Assembly (NCBI RefSeq): GCF_019710585.1
Contig: NZ_JAIFZQ010000002.1
Coordinates: 29,464 to 93,463 of the forward strand
Length of the DNA: 64,000 nucleotides
Direction: 5' to 3'
Source of the DNA: Arthrobacter sp. MAHUQ-56
Lineage (GTDB): Bacteria; Actinomycetota; Actinomycetes; Actinomycetales; Micrococcaceae
Shown: positions 61,119 to 64,000 of the stretch, piece by piece
How the letters are laid out: each line of letters starts with the position of its first letter
How positions within the stretch are numbered: the stretch's first letter is position 1
Position numbers and translations under genes: made by a program
Notes under the pieces: generated by a model
Database searches by the model: none
Seen by the model: only the letters and a program-made list of their open reading frames with translations
What the model was told of the DNA's origin: nothing

Positions 61119-61595
61119 ATGATTTCCATTGACCGGGACGATCCCGCACGCGCCGATGTCCACCAGCTCCTGAGCGAGCACCTGGCCGACATGTTCGCCA
61201 CCTCGCCCGCGGAAAGCGTCCACGCCCTGGACCACTCCGCGCTGTCCGCGCCGTCGATCACGTTCTGGACGGCCCGCCAGGACGGGAAGCTGCTGGGGTG
61301 CGGTGCGCTCAAACTCCTCGATCCGCCGGGTGGCCCATCCCCGCATGGCGAGATCAAGTCCATGCGCACCGCTTCAGACGCGCGGGGACGCGGCGTGGCC
61401 ACCCTCATGCTCGGGCACATCCTCGACGACGCCCGGGCCCGCGGCCTCGTACGCGTCTACCTGGAGACCGGCACCGAGGACTACTTCGCTCCCGCGCGGC
61501 GCCTGTATACGCGGCACGGCTTCACTGAATGCCCGCCGTTCGCCGGCTACGTCCTGGATCCCAACAGTGTGTTCATGGAGCTGCGCCTGGCCTAG
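61119..61595 (+). CDS. GNAT-family N-acetyltransferase
   Basis: A 158-residue GNAT. The acetyl-CoA motif A is MRTASDARGRGVATLMLGHI and the C-terminal part is RLYTRHGFTECPPFAGYVLD. It transfers an acetyl group to an unknown small amine or peptide; the ARxLYxxxGFxxCxPF pattern is that of PA4534/YedL-like small GNATs. ATG 61119 starts the fold, right after a TACATT -10 box; the frame continues upstream to 60864. Confidence 0.87.
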   Translation: MISIDRDDPARADVHQLLSEHLADMFATSPAESVHALDHSALSAPSITFWTARQDGKLLGCGALKLLDPPGGPSPHGEIKSMRTASDARGRGVATLMLGHILDDARARGLVRVYLETGTEDYFAPARRLYTRHGFTECPPFAGYVLDPNSVFMELRLA

Positions 61596-61596
61596 T

Positions 61597-61615
61597 GGCC
61601 CGTCCGCGGTGGGCC
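61597..61615. terminator. Small hairpin between GNAT and SRPBCC genes
   Basis: GGCCC and GGGCC are separated by 9 bases between the convergent stops. Confidence 0.3.
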
Positions 61616-61622
61616 GGGGGTC

Positions 61623-62078
61623 CTAGACTTCACCACGCCAGCCGCCGGTCTCCGTGCCGCGCGATTCAATGAAGTCCTTGAACTTCCGCATGTCGGCCTT
61701 GACCTGCATCTCGTCGATCTTCAGCGCTGCGCCTGCCTTTTCAGTAGCGGTTTCCGGCGCCCATTCGAAGTGGACTTTGACCTTCGTGTGGCCGGCATCC
61801 AGCGGAGTGAACCGAATGATGCCGGCGTGGGACTTGCCGTCGATGCTGCGCCAGGCGATCCGGTCATCCGGCTCCTGGTCAACGATTTCGGTATCGAATT
61901 CCCGCCGAACACCACCCACGTTGGTCACCCAGTGGTTGGTGGTGTCGGTCAACTGGGTGACAGTTTCCACCCCGGACATGAACTGCGGAAAGGATTCGAA
62001 CTGGGTCCACTGGTTGTACGCGGTCCGCACCGGGACTGCAACTTCAACGGTCTCTTCGACCTCTTCAACGTGTGCCAT
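61623..62078 (-). CDS. SRPBCC polyketide-cyclase-like protein
   Basis: A 151-residue START-fold protein starting VEEVEETVEVAVPVRTAYNQ, with TQFESFPQFMSGVETVTQL and TPLDAGHTKVKVHFEW. This is the common actinobacterial 'cyclase/dehydrase' form found in cell-envelope and stress contexts; the ligand is unknown. ATG 62078 is preferred (GGAGGAAG 6 bases upstream) over the upstream ATG at 62126. It is divergent from the phospholipase D gene. Confidence 0.87.
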   Translation of the reverse strand: MAHVEEVEETVEVAVPVRTAYNQWTQFESFPQFMSGVETVTQLTDTTNHWVTNVGGVRREFDTEIVDQEPDDRIAWRSIDGKSHAGIIRFTPLDAGHTKVKVHFEWAPETATEKAGAALKIDEMQVKADMRKFKDFIESRGTETGGWRGEV

Positions 62079-62207
62079 CTGCTTCCTCCTCCATGACGGA
62101 CGGCCGCAAGATCGGACCGGCAGCACTGGCCATCCTGCCAGTCAGGCAGCCGCCACCTTTGCACGATAGATCCGGCGGCTACCTGTGTCCAGACCTCCGC
62201 AATTGCC

Positions 62208-62247
62208 GGGCGGACGACGGCGGGTGGGCGCCCGCCGTCGTCCGCCC
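62208..62247. repeat. Hairpin-family element E (17-bp perfect stem)
   Basis: GGGCGGACGACGGCGGG pairs with CCCGCCGTCGTCCGCCC over TGGGCG. It lies between two divergent genes, so it follows no gene end. Confidence 0.88.
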
Positions 62248-62339
62248 CACGGACGTGCACCTGGCGACATTGACCGCCCCCGTAGGCTACTGGGTAGGCC
62301 GGACACTGAGGGCGGCCCGGGCCTCGAAGGGAACATCGA

Positions 62340-63953
62340 GTGGACAGTAGTGCTGGTTACTGGTTCTTAAGTAGCGCCGAGCGGGGAAACGCGGCCACCG
62401 GCGTCCATGCCGGAGGTGCCGGATCCACGTCCTGGTCAGAGGGCAACCTTGTCCGGCCCCTGGTTCATGGCGCCACCTACTTCGCCCGGCTGCAGGAGGA
62501 GTTGTCCGCCCTGAACGCCGGGGACCGGGTGTGGTTCACCGACTGGCGTGGCGACGGCGACGAGCGGCTTACGGAGGACGGGCCCACCATCGGCGGGCTG
62601 TTGGCAGAGTTGGCACGAGCCGGTGTGGAAGTGCGCGGCCTGGTCTGGCGATCCCACGGAGAGCGCATCTCCGCACCCATGAGCGGCCGGTCCAACGAGC
62701 TGCTCAGCAAGCAGATCAATGACGCCGGCGGTGAGGTGCTGCTGGACCAGCGGGTCCGGCTCTTCGGCTGCCATCACCAGAAACTGGTGGTCATCCGCCG
62801 CCGTGACGACCCTTCCCGGGACGTCGCGTTCGTGGGCGGGATCGACCTCTCCCACAGCCGCCGCGACGACGCCGGCCACGAGGGGGACCCGCAGGCGGTG
62901 GACATGGATCCCCGGTACGGAAAGCGGCCTCCGTGGCACGACGCCGCCCTTGAGCTTCGCGGCCCGGTGGTGGCAGATGTGCTGGAGTTGTTCGCGGAAA
63001 GGTGGAACGACCCCCATCCCCTGGACCGGCGCACGCCGTACCGGATGCTGCTGCAGCGCCTTGCGGACATGCCCCGGCACCCCAAGCCCCTGCCCGAAAC
63101 CGCGCCGCCACCTCCGCCCGCAGGCCCCCACGCCGTGCAGCTGCTGCGCACCTACGGCGTGAAACATCCGCCGTTCCCTTTCGCGCCCGGCGGCGAGCGG
63201 AGCGTTGCCAAGGCCTACACGAAGGCCTTCGCGCAGGCCCGGTCGCTGATCTATATCGAGGACCAGTACCTGTGGTCGGCCGAGGTCGCCGGCGGAATCG
63301 CAGCGGCCCTCGAACAGAACCCGGAGTTGAACGTGATCGTGGTGGTACCCCGCTACCCGGACTCCGACGGTCCACTCGGAGGGCCACCCAAGCGGCTCGG
63401 GCAATTGAGCGCCATCGAGAAAATGCGCCGAGTTGCCCCCGACAGGTTTGGCGTCTTCAATCTGGAGAACAAGGCCGGGACCCCGATCTATGTCCACGCC
63501 AAGATCTGCATCATCGATGACGTTTGGTTCACCATCGGGTCTGACAACTTCAACCGCCGGTCCTGGACCGCGGACAGCGAACTGACCTGCGCGGTGGTCG
63601 ATACCACTGCCAGCCAGGAAGAAGCATCCGGCGCCGATGCTGGTCCCCGCGCTTCCCGGCAGTTGCCGCACGCGCTCCGGCTCCAGCTCTGGGCGGAACA
63701 CCTGGGCCTGGACCAGGACGACCCCCAGCTCCACACCCCTGGGAACTGGCTCGCGTTGTGGAATGCCGCCGCCGATGCCTTGGACCAGTGGCATGAAGCC
63801 AACGATGGCTCGCCCCGCCCCAAGGGCCAGGTGCGGCATCACAGGCCGAAACCCGTCACGCCCCTTCAGCGCCTATGGGCCAATCCCCTCAACCGGCTTG
63901 TGATCGACCCGGACGGCCGCCCCCGCAAGATGCGGGGCACCACGCGGTTCTAG
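62340..63953 (+). CDS. Phospholipase D-family protein
   Basis: A 537-residue PLD-superfamily enzyme with two HKD motifs: the first in CHHQKLVVI (followed by an Arg/Asp-rich insert) and the second in VHAKICIIDDVWFTIGSDNFNRRSW. It hydrolyses or transfers a phosphatidyl group (cardiolipin-synthase or PLD type) or acts on another phosphodiester. No signal peptide or membrane segment is visible. GTG 62340 is the start; the sequence runs through the complete C-terminus. It is followed by hairpin element F. Confidence 0.9.
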   Translation: MDSSAGYWFLSSAERGNAATGVHAGGAGSTSWSEGNLVRPLVHGATYFARLQEELSALNAGDRVWFTDWRGDGDERLTEDGPTIGGLLAELARAGVEVRGLVWRSHGERISAPMSGRSNELLSKQINDAGGEVLLDQRVRLFGCHHQKLVVIRRRDDPSRDVAFVGGIDLSHSRRDDAGHEGDPQAVDMDPRYGKRPPWHDAALELRGPVVADVLELFAERWNDPHPLDRRTPYRMLLQRLADMPRHPKPLPETAPPPPPAGPHAVQLLRTYGVKHPPFPFAPGGERSVAKAYTKAFAQARSLIYIEDQYLWSAEVAGGIAAALEQNPELNVIVVVPRYPDSDGPLGGPPKRLGQLSAIEKMRRVAPDRFGVFNLENKAGTPIYVHAKICIIDDVWFTIGSDNFNRRSWTADSELTCAVVDTTASQEEASGADAGPRASRQLPHALRLQLWAEHLGLDQDDPQLHTPGNWLALWNAAADALDQWHEANDGSPRPKGQVRHHRPKPVTPLQRLWANPLNRLVIDPDGRPRKMRGTTRF

Positions 63954-63978
63954 GCGCTCGACAAAACGGAAGCGGGCG

Positions 63979-64000
63979 ACGGCGGGTGGGCGCCCGCCGT
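63979..64000. repeat. Hairpin-family element F (cut by window end)
   Basis: ACGGCGGG-TGGGCG-CCCGCCGT has the same loop as element E and runs off the right edge, 25 bp past the phospholipase D stop. Confidence 0.75.

Noticed and set aside
62208..62247. Insertion sequence or transposon end
   Set aside because: No transposase gene, direct target repeats or second end nearby; it fits the hairpin family better.

Overview
The window is a high-GC actinobacterial chromosome segment. Gene content and protein style point to the Micrococcaceae, most likely Arthrobacter or Pseudarthrobacter. Supporting signs are a paired FNR-type reductase and acyl desaturase, several GAF-ANTAR regulators, DUF202/DUF2630/DUF1992 proteins, a creatinase with an MHS transporter and IclR regulator, an NCS1 permease with a PucR regulator, and many genes that start 6-7 bases after a TANNNT box (leaderless mRNAs). 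I see no transposase, phage gene, CRISPR array, tRNA or rRNA. It reads as a stable chromosome arm of mostly one- to three-gene units.

Layout. 0-10 kb: a GH15 trehalase/glucoamylase cut by the left edge, DUF72 and DUF2183 proteins, a GH1 beta-glucosidase, a small heat-shock operon (hsp20, J-domain protein, hypothetical) divergent from its likely MerR/HspR-type regulator, a PAP2 phosphatase and a secreted subtilase. 10-20 kb: NAD-dependent epimerase, a second-type adenylate kinase, GAF-ANTAR and receiver proteins, alpha/beta hydrolase, ArsR plus zinc-type CDF exporter, the desaturase/reductase pair, an LLM flavoenzyme and DUF202 membrane proteins. 20-30 kb: nitrilase-family amidase, ammonium transporter with GlnR-like boxes, PadR regulator with a strong operator, bifunctional PBP, SRPBCC protein, S51-type peptidase and two further GAF-ANTAR proteins. 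30-43 kb: nitronate monooxygenase, zinc alcohol dehydrogenase, two MmyB-type XRE regulators, USP, cupin/MFS/DUF2236 run, ilvD and a large secreted multidomain protein. 43-55 kb: two catabolic clusters, CE4 deacetylase + NCS1 + PucR (ureide or nucleobase use) and MHS transporter + creatinase + IclR (creatine use), separated by small membrane proteins and a VOC protein. 55-64 kb: DUF5671-like membrane protein, ArsR + SRPBCC pair, VOC, persulfide dioxygenase-rhodanese fusion, NYN ribonuclease-like protein with possible OST-HTH domains, GNAT, SRPBCC and phospholipase D.

Structure the genes do not explain: (i) a family of near-identical, very GC-rich hairpins built on GGACGACGGCGGG...CCCGCCGTCGTCC occurs six times (30.2, 35.2, 57.1, 59.8, 62.2 and 64.0 kb). 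Most copies lie at gene ends, but one sits between two divergent genes, so they are not simply terminators. (ii) Two copies of GTTGC-N7-GCAAC lie exactly 147 bp apart in front of the creatine cluster, a likely IclR looping operator. (iii) Perfect inverted repeats sit in front of the MerR/hsp20, PadR and ArsR genes. (iv) The subtilase seems to start at an ATT codon. Functions were assigned by reading motifs; no database search was run.
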